The notes beneath the pieces are model-generated. The model saw nothing but the letters and a program-made list of their open reading frames with translations. It had not been told where the DNA came from and ran no database searches. This document shows, one piece after another, positions 54,659 through 61,655 of a stretch of 64,000 bases of DNA. This DNA comes from Sphingomonadales bacterium UBA2369 (GTDB lineage Bacteria > Pseudomonadota > Alphaproteobacteria > Sphingomonadales > Sphingomonadaceae), in the NCBI GenBank assembly GCA_002344055.1, contig DDTH01000001.1, positions 149,836 through 213,835 on the forward strand, in the 5' to 3' direction. Position numbers and translations under genes: made by a program. Each line of letters begins with the position of its first letter. The stretch's first letter is position 1.

Positions 54659-56191
54659 CTACAAAGGAATGTTATCGTGTTTTTTCCATGGGTTCTCCAA
54701 GCGCTTGTTGCGCAGCTTGCGGAGTCCCAGCGCGATCCGCCGCCGGGTGGAATGCGGCATGATCACTTCGTCGATGAAGCCCTTGCTCGCGGCGACGAAG
54801 GGGTTGGCGAAACGCTGTTCATATTCAGCCGTCCGCGCCGCGATCGCGTCGGCGTCGCCGATGTCCTTGCGGAAGATGATCTCGACCGCGCCCTTGGCAC
54901 CCATCACCGCGATTTCGGCGGTGGGCCAGGCGTAGTTTAGGTCGCCGCGCAGATGCTTGGACGCCATCACGTCGTAGGCGCCGCCATAGGCCTTGCGGGT
55001 GATGACGGTGATTTTCGGCACAGTCGCCTCGGCATAAGCGAAGAGCAGTTTGGCGCCGTGCTTGATGATGCCGTTATGCTCCTGCGCCGTGCCGGGGAGG
55101 AAGCCGGGGACATCGACGAACGTGAGAAGCGGGATGTCGAAGGCATCGCAGAAGCGCACGAAGCGCCCGGCCTTCTTGGCGCTGTTGATGTCGAGCACGC
55201 CCGCCAGCACCATCGGCTGGTTGGCGACGATGCCGACGGTACGGCCCTCGACGCGGCCGAAGCCGGTGATGATGTTGGCGGCGTGGGTCGGCTGGACCTC
55301 GAAGAAATCGCCCGCATCGACGACTTTCCGGATCAGCTCATGCATGTCGTAGGGCTTGTTGGCGCTGTCCGGAATCAACGTGTCCAGGCTGTCCTCCTGC
55401 CGGTCCCACGGATCCTCGCACGGCCGCTCGGGCAGATCGTGGCGATTGGAGAGCGGCAGGAAATCGACGAAGTCGCGGGTCGCCAGCAAGGCGTCCACGT
55501 CATTCTCGAATGCCACATCGGCGACGCCGGACTTAGTCGTGTGGGTGACCGCGCCGCCCAGTTCCTCCTGCGTGACCACCTCGTTGGTGACGGTCTTCAC
55601 CACGTCCGGCCCGGTGACGAACATGTAGGACGAGTCCTTCACCATGAAGATGAAGTCGGTCATCGCCGGCGAATAGACCGCGCCGCCCGCGCAGGGGCCC
55701 ATGATGAGGCTAATCTGAGGCACCACGCCCGAAGCCAGCACGTTGCGCTGGAACACCTCGGCATAGCCGGCGAGGCTGGCGACGCCTTCCTGGATGCGCG
55801 CACCGCCGCTGTCGTTGAGGCCGATCACTGGAGCGCCGACCTTCATCGCCATGTCCATGATCTTGCAGATCTTCTGCGCGTGGCGCTCCGATAGCGAGCC
55901 GCCGAATACGGTGAAATCCTGCGCGAAGACATAGACCAGCCGGCCGTTGATCGTGCCCGAGCCGGTGACGACACCGTCGCCCGGCACCTTCTGCGTCTCC
56001 ATGCCGAAGTCGACGCAATTATGCTCGACATACATGTCATATTCTTCGAACGAGCCGGGATCGAGCAGCACTTTCAGCCGCTCGCGCGCGGTCAAACGGC
56101 CCTTCTTGTGCTGCGCGTCGATCCGCGCTTGTCCTCCGCCCAGCCGCGCCGCCGCGCGCCGGGATTCCAGCTCTTCGATCCGTGTCGCCAT
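54659..56191 (-). CDS. pccB: Propionyl-CoA carboxylase beta subunit
   Basis: 510 residues of carboxyltransferase type: GGSLSERHAQKICKIMDMAMKVGAPVIGLNDSGGARIQEGV in the N-half, AGGAVYSPAMTDFIFMVKDSSYMFVTGPDVVKTVT, then GIVANQPMVLAGVLDINSAKKAGRFVRFCD and GAYDVMASKHLRGDLNYAWPTAEIAVMGAKGAVEI. With a biotin-carrying alpha subunit (not in the window) it carboxylates propionyl-CoA to methylmalonyl-CoA. Closest family: PccB rather than the shorter AccD. mce follows on the same strand after three small genes. Confidence 0.95.
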   Translation of the reverse strand: MATRIEELESRRAAARLGGGQARIDAQHKKGRLTARERLKVLLDPGSFEEYDMYVEHNCVDFGMETQKVPGDGVVTGSGTINGRLVYVFAQDFTVFGGSLSERHAQKICKIMDMAMKVGAPVIGLNDSGGARIQEGVASLAGYAEVFQRNVLASGVVPQISLIMGPCAGGAVYSPAMTDFIFMVKDSSYMFVTGPDVVKTVTNEVVTQEELGGAVTHTTKSGVADVAFENDVDALLATRDFVDFLPLSNRHDLPERPCEDPWDRQEDSLDTLIPDSANKPYDMHELIRKVVDAGDFFEVQPTHAANIITGFGRVEGRTVGIVANQPMVLAGVLDINSAKKAGRFVRFCDAFDIPLLTFVDVPGFLPGTAQEHNGIIKHGAKLLFAYAEATVPKITVITRKAYGGAYDVMASKHLRGDLNYAWPTAEIAVMGAKGAVEIIFRKDIGDADAIAARTAEYEQRFANPFVAASKGFIDEVIMPHSTRRRIALGLRKLRNKRLENPWKKHDNIPL

Positions 56192-56232
56192 GCGCGGTTC
56201 CTATCCGCGCCGGCGGGCGGTGGCAAACGCGG

Positions 56233-56709
56233 TTACTTGTAGAACCCCTCGCGCAGATTGATGCCGTGCTCGACCCACATTTTGAGCGCCGACAGCATTT
56301 GCGCCCAGCCCTGGCAATTGCCGTAGCTCGCCTTGAGTCCCGTCGCGGTCTCGCGCCAGCCTTCCTCGGCGATCGTAACGAGCGTGCGATCGCCGTCCTG
56401 CGGTTCGAAGGTCATCGTGACCGTCGTGAAATAACCGGCATCGACAACGGGTGCGTCGCCCTCCGGCATACCCTCATTCGCTTCCCAGCGGAACACGATC
56501 CGCTGGTCGGGAACGACTTCGATGACTTCGACCGGGAAGGCGCCGGGGAAGTCCGCAAAATCCCAGGTGACGGTTGCGCCGGTCTCGAGCCGGCCCTGCG
56601 CGCCGCCGGTGGTGAAATAGCGGGAAAGCGTGTCGGGATTGGCGACCGCTTCGAACACGTCGTGGACCGGGCGGGCGATGAAGCCGGTGATCTTGAACTT
56701 CAGGTCCAT
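56233..56709 (-). CDS. SRPBCC (AHSA1-like) protein
   Basis: 158 residues from ATG 56709 (MDLKFKITGFIARPVHDVF), with a good GGAGA ribosome-binding site. AHSA1/START-like fold: FEAVANPDTLSRYFTTGGAQG, then IVFRWE and the last helix GWAQMLSALKMWVEHGINLREGF. Such proteins often bind hydrophobic ligands. It is divergent from an ArsR-type repressor gene with an operator-like palindrome between them, a pairing common in many bacteria and suggesting direct control. Confidence 0.9.
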   Translation of the reverse strand: MDLKFKITGFIARPVHDVFEAVANPDTLSRYFTTGGAQGRLETGATVTWDFADFPGAFPVEVIEVVPDQRIVFRWEANEGMPEGDAPVVDAGYFTTVTMTFEPQDGDRTLVTIAEEGWRETATGLKASYGNCQGWAQMLSALKMWVEHGINLREGFYK

Positions 56710-56737
56710 GGCGATTCTCCTTGTGCGGCAGGACAAT

Positions 56738-56757
56738 ATGTTATAGATCTACAACAT
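56738..56757. promoter_or_regulatory. Operator-like palindrome with overlapping promoter of arsR-type gene
   Basis: ATGTTATAGATCTACAACAT is a 20-bp imperfect palindrome (one symmetric mismatch pair) centred on AGATCT. TATAGAT within it (56742-56748) fits a -10 element, with TTGTGC at 56721-56726 as a possible -35 (spacing 15). The right arm contains the ATG of the ArsR-type gene (56756). Binding here would block both divergent genes. Confidence 0.6.
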
Positions 56758-57091
56758 GTCAATCGAGGCCACGAATGATCGGATTTTCAAGGCGTTGTCG
56801 GCCGCGACGCGCCGTTCGATCCTGGACCTGCTGAAGGATGATCCGCAGACGACCGGGGCGTTGGTTGCGCAATTTCCCGATCTCGACCGCTGCACGGTGA
56901 TGCAGCATCTGAAAGTGCTGGAGGAAGCGGAACTCGTGATCGTGCAGCGCAAGGGACGGGAACGGTGGAATCACCTCAACCCGCTGCCGATCAAGCATAT
57001 CCACGACCGCTGGATCGGCCCCTATGCGGCGCGCGCGGTGGGTCTGCTGGACCGGCTCAAAAGCGATCTGGAGCGGGCAGCGCCCCGTTAG
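56756..57091 (+). CDS. ArsR family transcriptional regulator
   Basis: 111 residues. The winged HTH is clear: DRIFKALSAATRRSILDLLKDDPQTTGALVAQFPDLDRCTVMQHLKVLEEAELVIVQRKGRERWNHLN. One Cys (DRCTVM) sits in the recognition helix, but the CxC metal site of ArsR is absent, so it probably senses something else. No ribosome-binding site precedes ATG 56756, and the -10 element is only about 8 bp upstream, so the mRNA may be leaderless. It likely represses itself and the divergent SRPBCC gene. Confidence 0.92.
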   Translation: MSIEATNDRIFKALSAATRRSILDLLKDDPQTTGALVAQFPDLDRCTVMQHLKVLEEAELVIVQRKGRERWNHLNPLPIKHIHDRWIGPYAARAVGLLDRLKSDLERAAPR

Positions 57092-57127
57092 CAAATCGGT
57101 AGTCAGACCTGTGATATTTGCGAGGTC

Positions 57128-57535
57128 ATGAGTGCGAAATTCTCCATCCACGCCGACCGCGCCTTCGGGCTGATCCGTATCACGATGACGGACCTGCTGA
57201 CGCTGGATGACGTGGACGAATTTTACGAGGTGCGGCGGCGGGCGCATGAGGTGCTTGGCCTGCCGAAGAACATGCACCTCACGCTGAACGATGTGCGCGA
57301 CCTGAAGATCTTGCCGCAGCCGACGCTCGCCGCCTTTTGCGAGATGCTGGCGGACCCGGACTTTCATTCCCGCCGGCTGGCGTTCGTGGTCGCGCCGACC
57401 CTGGTGCGCGGGCAGGTGGAGCGGGCGCTGGGCGGGCGGCCCAATGCCCGCTGCTTCACCGATATGGCCGAGGCCGAAGAATGGCTGCTGGCCGGCGAGA
57501 TGTTCGGCGCGGCGCGCCGTTCGGCCGCAGCCTAG
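57128..57535 (+). CDS. SpoIIAA/STAS-like protein of unknown function
   Basis: 135 residues, no signal or membrane segment. The pattern HADRAFGLIRITMTDLLTLDDVDEFYEVRRRAHEVLGLPKNMHLTLNDVRDLKILPQPTLAAF... (quoted in part: MHLTLNDVRDLKILP) and GQVERALGG-AEAEEWLL resembles the alternating strand/helix layout of SpoIIAA-like STAS domains. No phosphorylatable Ser at the usual loop is certain. Located 36 bp after the ArsR gene on the same strand, but their functional link is unknown. Confidence 0.65.
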   Translation: MSAKFSIHADRAFGLIRITMTDLLTLDDVDEFYEVRRRAHEVLGLPKNMHLTLNDVRDLKILPQPTLAAFCEMLADPDFHSRRLAFVVAPTLVRGQVERALGGRPNARCFTDMAEAEEWLLAGEMFGAARRSAAA

Positions 57536-57538
57536 AGC

Positions 57539-58321
57539 CTATTTCCCTTCGAATACAGGCGGTTGCTTCTGCAGGAAGGCCATGACGGCCGCGCGGAAAT
57601 CGTCCGTGCGACCGGCATCGCGCTGCGCATTGCGCTCGGCGCCAAGAGCGTCGGTCAGCGACAGCTGCTCCGCATTGCGCGCGAGACCACGGATCATGCC
57701 GAGCGTGCGGGTGGGGCCCGACGCGAGCTTGCCCGCAAGCGCCATCGCTTCCCCGGTCAGTACCTCATCGTCGCAGACGCGGGCGATCATGCCCCATTCG
57801 CGCGCCTGTTCCGCCGGAATGCGCTCGCCGAGCAGCATCATCTCCAGCGCACGGGCGCGCCCGGCGAGGCGGGGCAGGAGCCAGGTCGCGCCCGCATCCG
57901 GCACCAAGGCGATGTTGACGAAGGCCTGCAGGAAATAAGCGGAGCGCGCGGCGATCACGATATCGGCCATCAGCGCGAGGCTCGCCCCCGCGCCCGCCGC
58001 AGCGCCGTTGACCGCGGCGACGACCGGGACCGGGGCCGCGGCGATCGCCTCTACCAGCGGATTGAAATGCTGCTCGAGCGCCAGGCCGAGATCGTCCGGC
58101 AGGCCTTCCGGGCCGGCCGAGAGATGCGCGCCACTGGAGAACCCCCGGCCCGCGCCGGTCAGGAGCAGGGAACGCGCGCCTTCTTCCGGCAGGCGGATCA
58201 CCGCGTCGCGCAGTTCGTCGAGCATCTGGGCGGTCAGCGCGTTCAGGCTGTCCGGGCGATTGAGGGTGATGACCCCCACATTGCCGGACGTGTGTTCGGC
58301 GCTGATCTGTTCGTAACTCAC
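57539..58321 (-). CDS. Enoyl-CoA hydratase/isomerase family protein
   Basis: 260 residues from GTG 58321 (VSYEQISAEHTSGNVG). A TTG at 58333 gives four more residues. Crotonase fold: VITLNRPDSLNALTAQMLDEL, oxyanion-hole GAGRGFSSGAHLS and NGAAAGAGASLALMADIVIAA, then DAGATWLLPRLAGRARALEMMLLGERIPAEQA. The residue corresponding to the hydratase catalytic Glu in the GxxPDAG region is Asp/Ala-like (ALVPDAGAT), so activity could be isomerase-type (PaaG-like, family often with NIALVPDAGATW). The exact substrate is not known. Confidence 0.88.
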   Translation of the reverse strand: MSYEQISAEHTSGNVGVITLNRPDSLNALTAQMLDELRDAVIRLPEEGARSLLLTGAGRGFSSGAHLSAGPEGLPDDLGLALEQHFNPLVEAIAAAPVPVVAAVNGAAAGAGASLALMADIVIAARSAYFLQAFVNIALVPDAGATWLLPRLAGRARALEMMLLGERIPAEQAREWGMIARVCDDEVLTGEAMALAGKLASGPTRTLGMIRGLARNAEQLSLTDALGAERNAQRDAGRTDDFRAAVMAFLQKQPPVFEGK

Positions 58322-58337
58322 TTCACCCCCCAAATTC

Positions 58338-59255
58338 TCAGTCCGGCACGGATGCCGCGACCGGCGGCAGCAGGCGCAGGCGGGAGACGCGGCGCGTATC
58401 GGCGTCGGTCACTTCCAGCCGCCAGCCGCTCGGATGCTCCAGCACTTCGCCCGGTTGCGGTACCCGGCCGGCCAGCACGAAGGCCAGCCCGCCCAAAGTC
58501 TCCACATCCTCCTCGACCTCGCCGAGGCGGGGATCGACGGTCAAGGCGACTTCTTCCAGTTCCGCGCGGGCGTCCGCATCCCAGGCGCCGTCGCCGAGCG
58601 GATTGAGCGCGCCTTCCGGCTCCTCGTCATGCTCGTCCTCGATCTCGCCGACAATCTCCTCGACCACGTCCTCGATCGTCACCAGCCCCTCGGTGCCGCC
58701 GAATTCGTCGACAACGATGGCGAGGTGAACGCGGGCGGCGCGCATCTGGGCGAGCAGATCCGGCATGCCCATCGATTCCGGCACGTAGAGCGGCTCGCGC
58801 ATCAATTCGGTGATGTCGGTGGGCGCGCCTTCGCCGGAAACCATGCGCGCGAACACGTCCTTCAGGTGGATCATGCCGATGATCCGGTCGAGGCTGCCCT
58901 CATAGACCGGCAAGCGGCTGTGGCCGGCATCCGCGAAGGCGGCGACCAGTTCGTCGAAGCCGATCGTGCAATCGACGGCGATGATGTCGCTGCGCGGCAC
59001 CGCGGCGTGGCCGGCGCTCTTCTCGCCGAAATGCAGCATGTTGCGGAGCATCTGGCGCTCCACCTGGGTCAGATCGCCGACCTTGGGCGCTTCCTCCTCG
59101 GATTCATCGATCGCCTCCTCGATCTGGTCGCGGAGCGTCGCTTCCTCTTCCTCGCCGAACACGGCGGCGCGCAGCCCGCCCCAGAAGGTGCGGCGCGCAG
59201 GCTGGGCGGCATCGCCGCCGGTGCTACTTATGTCGGGGTCGTCCTGGTCGGTCAT
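58338..59255 (-). CDS. corC: CorC/HlyC-family CBS domain protein
   Basis: 305 residues from ATG 59255 (MTDQDDPDISS), directly after the ybeY stop. No membrane domain. Two CBS motifs (AAVPRSDIIAVDCTIGFDELVAAFADAGHSRLPVYEGSLDRIIGMIHLKD and VPESMGMPDLLAQMRAARVHLAIVVDEFGGTEGLVTIEDV) precede the CorC/HlyC C-terminal domain (VALTVDPRLGEVEEDVETLGGLAFVLAGRVPQPGEV). In E. coli, YbeX/CorC lies in the same ybeZ-ybeY-ybeX order and affects ribosome and Mg2+/Co2+ handling. Confidence 0.92.
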   Translation of the reverse strand: MTDQDDPDISSTGGDAAQPARRTFWGGLRAAVFGEEEEATLRDQIEEAIDESEEEAPKVGDLTQVERQMLRNMLHFGEKSAGHAAVPRSDIIAVDCTIGFDELVAAFADAGHSRLPVYEGSLDRIIGMIHLKDVFARMVSGEGAPTDITELMREPLYVPESMGMPDLLAQMRAARVHLAIVVDEFGGTEGLVTIEDVVEEIVGEIEDEHDEEPEGALNPLGDGAWDADARAELEEVALTVDPRLGEVEEDVETLGGLAFVLAGRVPQPGEVLEHPSGWRLEVTDADTRRVSRLRLLPPVAASVPD

Positions 59256-59256
59256 T

Positions 59257-59769
59257 TCAGTCCTGATCATGGGGAAGGGAATAGGGATCGGCAATAGAGA
59301 GGGAGGCGAGGGCGCGACGCTCGACCGCCTCCATTTCCTCCGCATCAGCCTCGCCGGTTTCGTGGTCGTAGCCGAGCAGATGAAGCGTACCGTGAACGAT
59401 CAGATGGGTTGCGTGACTCTCGACCGCAATGCCGCGCTCCTCGGCCTCGCGGACGCAGATTCCGTGGGCGAGGACGATGTCGCCGAGCAGCAATTCGGGC
59501 TCACCGGCCTGTGCGGGCGCGGCGAGGAAGGCCGGATCGATCATCGGGAAGGAGAGCACGTTGGTCGGCTTGTCCTTCCCGCGCCAGTCGCGGTTGAGGA
59601 CATGGACCTCGGCATCGTCGGTCAGCTTGACGCTGATCTCCGCATCCACCTCAGCCAGCGCGGCGTGGCGGCTGTGGCTGATCGCGGCACCGGCCGCACC
59701 CTCGATCAGGGCCGGCCAGTTGGTTCTACTGTCCCAGTCTTCGGAAATATCGGCTTCGACGAGGATCAC
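59257..59769 (-). CDS. ybeY: Endoribonuclease YbeY
   Basis: 170 residues. Metal site: HLIVHGTLHLLGYDHE (three His), preceded by LNRDWRGKDKPTNVLSFPM, the YbeY signature. It takes part in 16S rRNA 3' maturation and ribosome quality control. The start overlaps the phoH stop by four bases (ATGA). The acidic C-terminus ends SLPHDQD. Confidence 0.96.
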   Translation of the reverse strand: MILVEADISEDWDSRTNWPALIEGAAGAAISHSRHAALAEVDAEISVKLTDDAEVHVLNRDWRGKDKPTNVLSFPMIDPAFLAAPAQAGEPELLLGDIVLAHGICVREAEERGIAVESHATHLIVHGTLHLLGYDHETGEADAEEMEAVERRALASLSIADPYSLPHDQD

Positions 59770-60767
59770 CCGCCCGGTCCCTCATAGGCCTCGACGATCT
59801 TGCCGACGAGCGGGTGGCGGACGACATCGCCGGCGCCGAAGCGGATCATGGAGAGTTTCGGGATGCCCTCAAGCTTCTCGACCGCGTCATTGAGGCCGGA
59901 TTTTATCCCCGGCGGCAAATCGGTCTGGTTCGGGTCGCCGCAGATCACCATGCGGCTGCGCATGCCGAAGCGGGTGAGGAACATCTTCATCTGCTGCGGC
60001 GTGGTGTTCTGCGCCTCGTCGAGGATGATGAAGGCGTCGCTGAGCGTGCGCCCGCGCATGAAGGCGATCGGTGCGATTTCGATCTCGCCGCTCGCCAGCC
60101 GCCGCTCGACCTGCTCCATCGGCAGCATGTCGTAGAGCGCGTCGTAGAGCGGGCGCAAATAGGGATCGACCTTGTCCTTCATGTCGCCGGGCAGGAAACC
60201 CAGCCGCTCGCCGGCCTCGACCGCGGGCCGCGACAGGATCAGCCGGTCGACGCTGCCGCCGATCAATTGCTGCACCGCCTGCGCGACGGCGACATAGGTC
60301 TTGCCGGTGCCGGCCGGCCCGAGCGCGAAGATCATCTCGTCGCGGGCGAGGGCCTCCATGTAATCGGCCTGGGTCTTGGAGCGCGGGACGATCGTCTTTT
60401 TGCGCGTCCGGATCATCACCTTTGGCGCCTGTGTCACCGCCTCGCTGACGATGCCGTCCAAGGTCGGCTGGTTCGACATGGCGATGATCGCCTCGACCAC
60501 GCCCTGGTCGACGTCGTGGCCCTCATCGAGCCGGTTGTAGAGGCCGACCAGCACCTCGCGGGCGCGGGCCGCGGCTTCGGGCTCGCCCTCGATCTGCACC
60601 TTCGCGCCGCGGGCGGCGATGAACACGCCCAATTTGTCCTCGATCGCGACGAGGTTGCGGTCGAACTCGCCGAACAGGGGCCCGAGCAGATGCGACTGCT
60701 CGAACTCGATCTCGACACGGGCGCGGGGGGTGGCGACCTGACCGCCGGGGCGTTTCGGCTGGGCCAT
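59766..60767 (-). CDS. ybeZ: PhoH-like ATPase (YbeZ)
   Basis: 333 residues. N-terminal KH-like region (LLGPLFGEFDRNLVAIEDKLGVFIAARGAKVQIEG), then ATPase with Walker A FALGPAGTGKTYVA, Walker B/SAT region AFIILDEAQNTTPQQMKMFLTRFGMRSRMVICGDPNQTDLPPG. Cytoplasmic, associates with YbeY and RNA. Upstream in the operon a lipoprotein gene (61066) and miaB precede it, the alphaproteobacterial miaB-phoH-ybeY-corC order. Confidence 0.95.
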   Translation of the reverse strand: MAQPKRPGGQVATPRARVEIEFEQSHLLGPLFGEFDRNLVAIEDKLGVFIAARGAKVQIEGEPEAAARAREVLVGLYNRLDEGHDVDQGVVEAIIAMSNQPTLDGIVSEAVTQAPKVMIRTRKKTIVPRSKTQADYMEALARDEMIFALGPAGTGKTYVAVAQAVQQLIGGSVDRLILSRPAVEAGERLGFLPGDMKDKVDPYLRPLYDALYDMLPMEQVERRLASGEIEIAPIAFMRGRTLSDAFIILDEAQNTTPQQMKMFLTRFGMRSRMVICGDPNQTDLPPGIKSGLNDAVEKLEGIPKLSMIRFGAGDVVRHPLVGKIVEAYEGPGG

Positions 60768-61065
60768 CAGCGGGCCAGCTTCTCAAGGGTAAGGCGCATG
60801 CGGCTCCTGATCCGGAAGGTTGCGAGAGTCACGAGAGTCACGAATGTCACATGGAATCGCGGGGGGTTTTGTGACTTTCGAGGGCTGAACGAGCGTGAGG
60901 CCAAAAAAGTCCCGGAGCGAGGTCATCGCGCAGAGTGTGACAGGTCCATAACCAGTAGGAAACCTGAAAATAAGGCATCGATCCGCCACCCGTTGCTGGG
61001 CTCGGTCCCGGATTTTCATCCAGCCAGCTGGAGCGCAGAAGGATCCAATTCAAGCGGATCGAAGC
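60768..61065. other. Intergenic region with 9-bp tandem repeats
   Basis: 298 bp between phoH and the lipoprotein gene, both on the minus strand. It contains a 9-bp tandem repeat CGAGAGTCA at 60823-60831 and 60832-60840, and a degenerate third copy CGAATGTCA at 60841-60849. The rest is somewhat lower in GC than the genes, with no gene I can support. Confidence 0.6.
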
Positions 61066-61617
61066 CTAACTCAAGATCGCCCGGGCGACCGAGGTGAGCG
61101 CATCCTTGCTGTTGACCGTCGCGGGCAGGCGCGTCGTCGTGAGCACCATCTGCCGGTTGTCGTCGAGCATGATGTAGAGATTGTTGCTGCCGGCGACCCA
61201 GAAGGCACGCTCGCCGAGCCCGGGCACGTCCTCGATCGTCTCGCTGCCATTCTTGCTCAGCAGCGAGCGCGTCCCGCTGAAGATCGACGCCATGTCCGAC
61301 CCGGTCGGGAAACGCTCGAGATTGAGCGAGGCGAGGCCGTCGCCGAAATCATAGACGCAGCGCGACGAGGACATGCCGTTGCCGCTGTCGGTCATCACGT
61401 CGCGCAGTTCGGCCTTCACGAGCGGCAGGCCGATCGCCTGCGCCATCCGCTCGCCGGGAAGGACGGCGCAGGCGTCGGTCAGGTTCAGGCTGGAGCCGGT
61501 TGCAGGGGCGGCGGTACCGCCGCTGGCCGAAGCGCCATTGGCGGCCGCATTGCCACCCGCCTGCTGGCCGGAACAGGCCGCGAGCATCAGGACCGAACCG
61601 AGAATTACAGCACGCAT
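61066..61617 (-). CDS. Putative lipoprotein between miaB and phoH
   Basis: 183 residues from ATG 61617 (MRAVILGSVLMLAACSGQQ), with a lipobox LAAC at 13-16. Low-complexity Ala/Gly/Ser linker (residues 20-42), then a domain with two Cys (NLTDACAVLPGERMAQAIGLPL and SSSRCVYDFGDGLASLNLERF), probably disulfide-linked, and YIMLDDNRQMVLTTTRLPA. Resembles DUF3558-like lipoproteins in outline, without certainty. An upstream extension of the frame is Arg-rich antisense. Confidence 0.75.
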   Translation of the reverse strand: MRAVILGSVLMLAACSGQQAGGNAAANGASASGGTAAPATGSSLNLTDACAVLPGERMAQAIGLPLVKAELRDVMTDSGNGMSSSRCVYDFGDGLASLNLERFPTGSDMASIFSGTRSLLSKNGSETIEDVPGLGERAFWVAGSNNLYIMLDDNRQMVLTTTRLPATVNSKDALTSVARAILS

Positions 61618-61655
61618 ACGCTTACCCCTTGTTGCTGGCGTTGAACTGATAGGGA

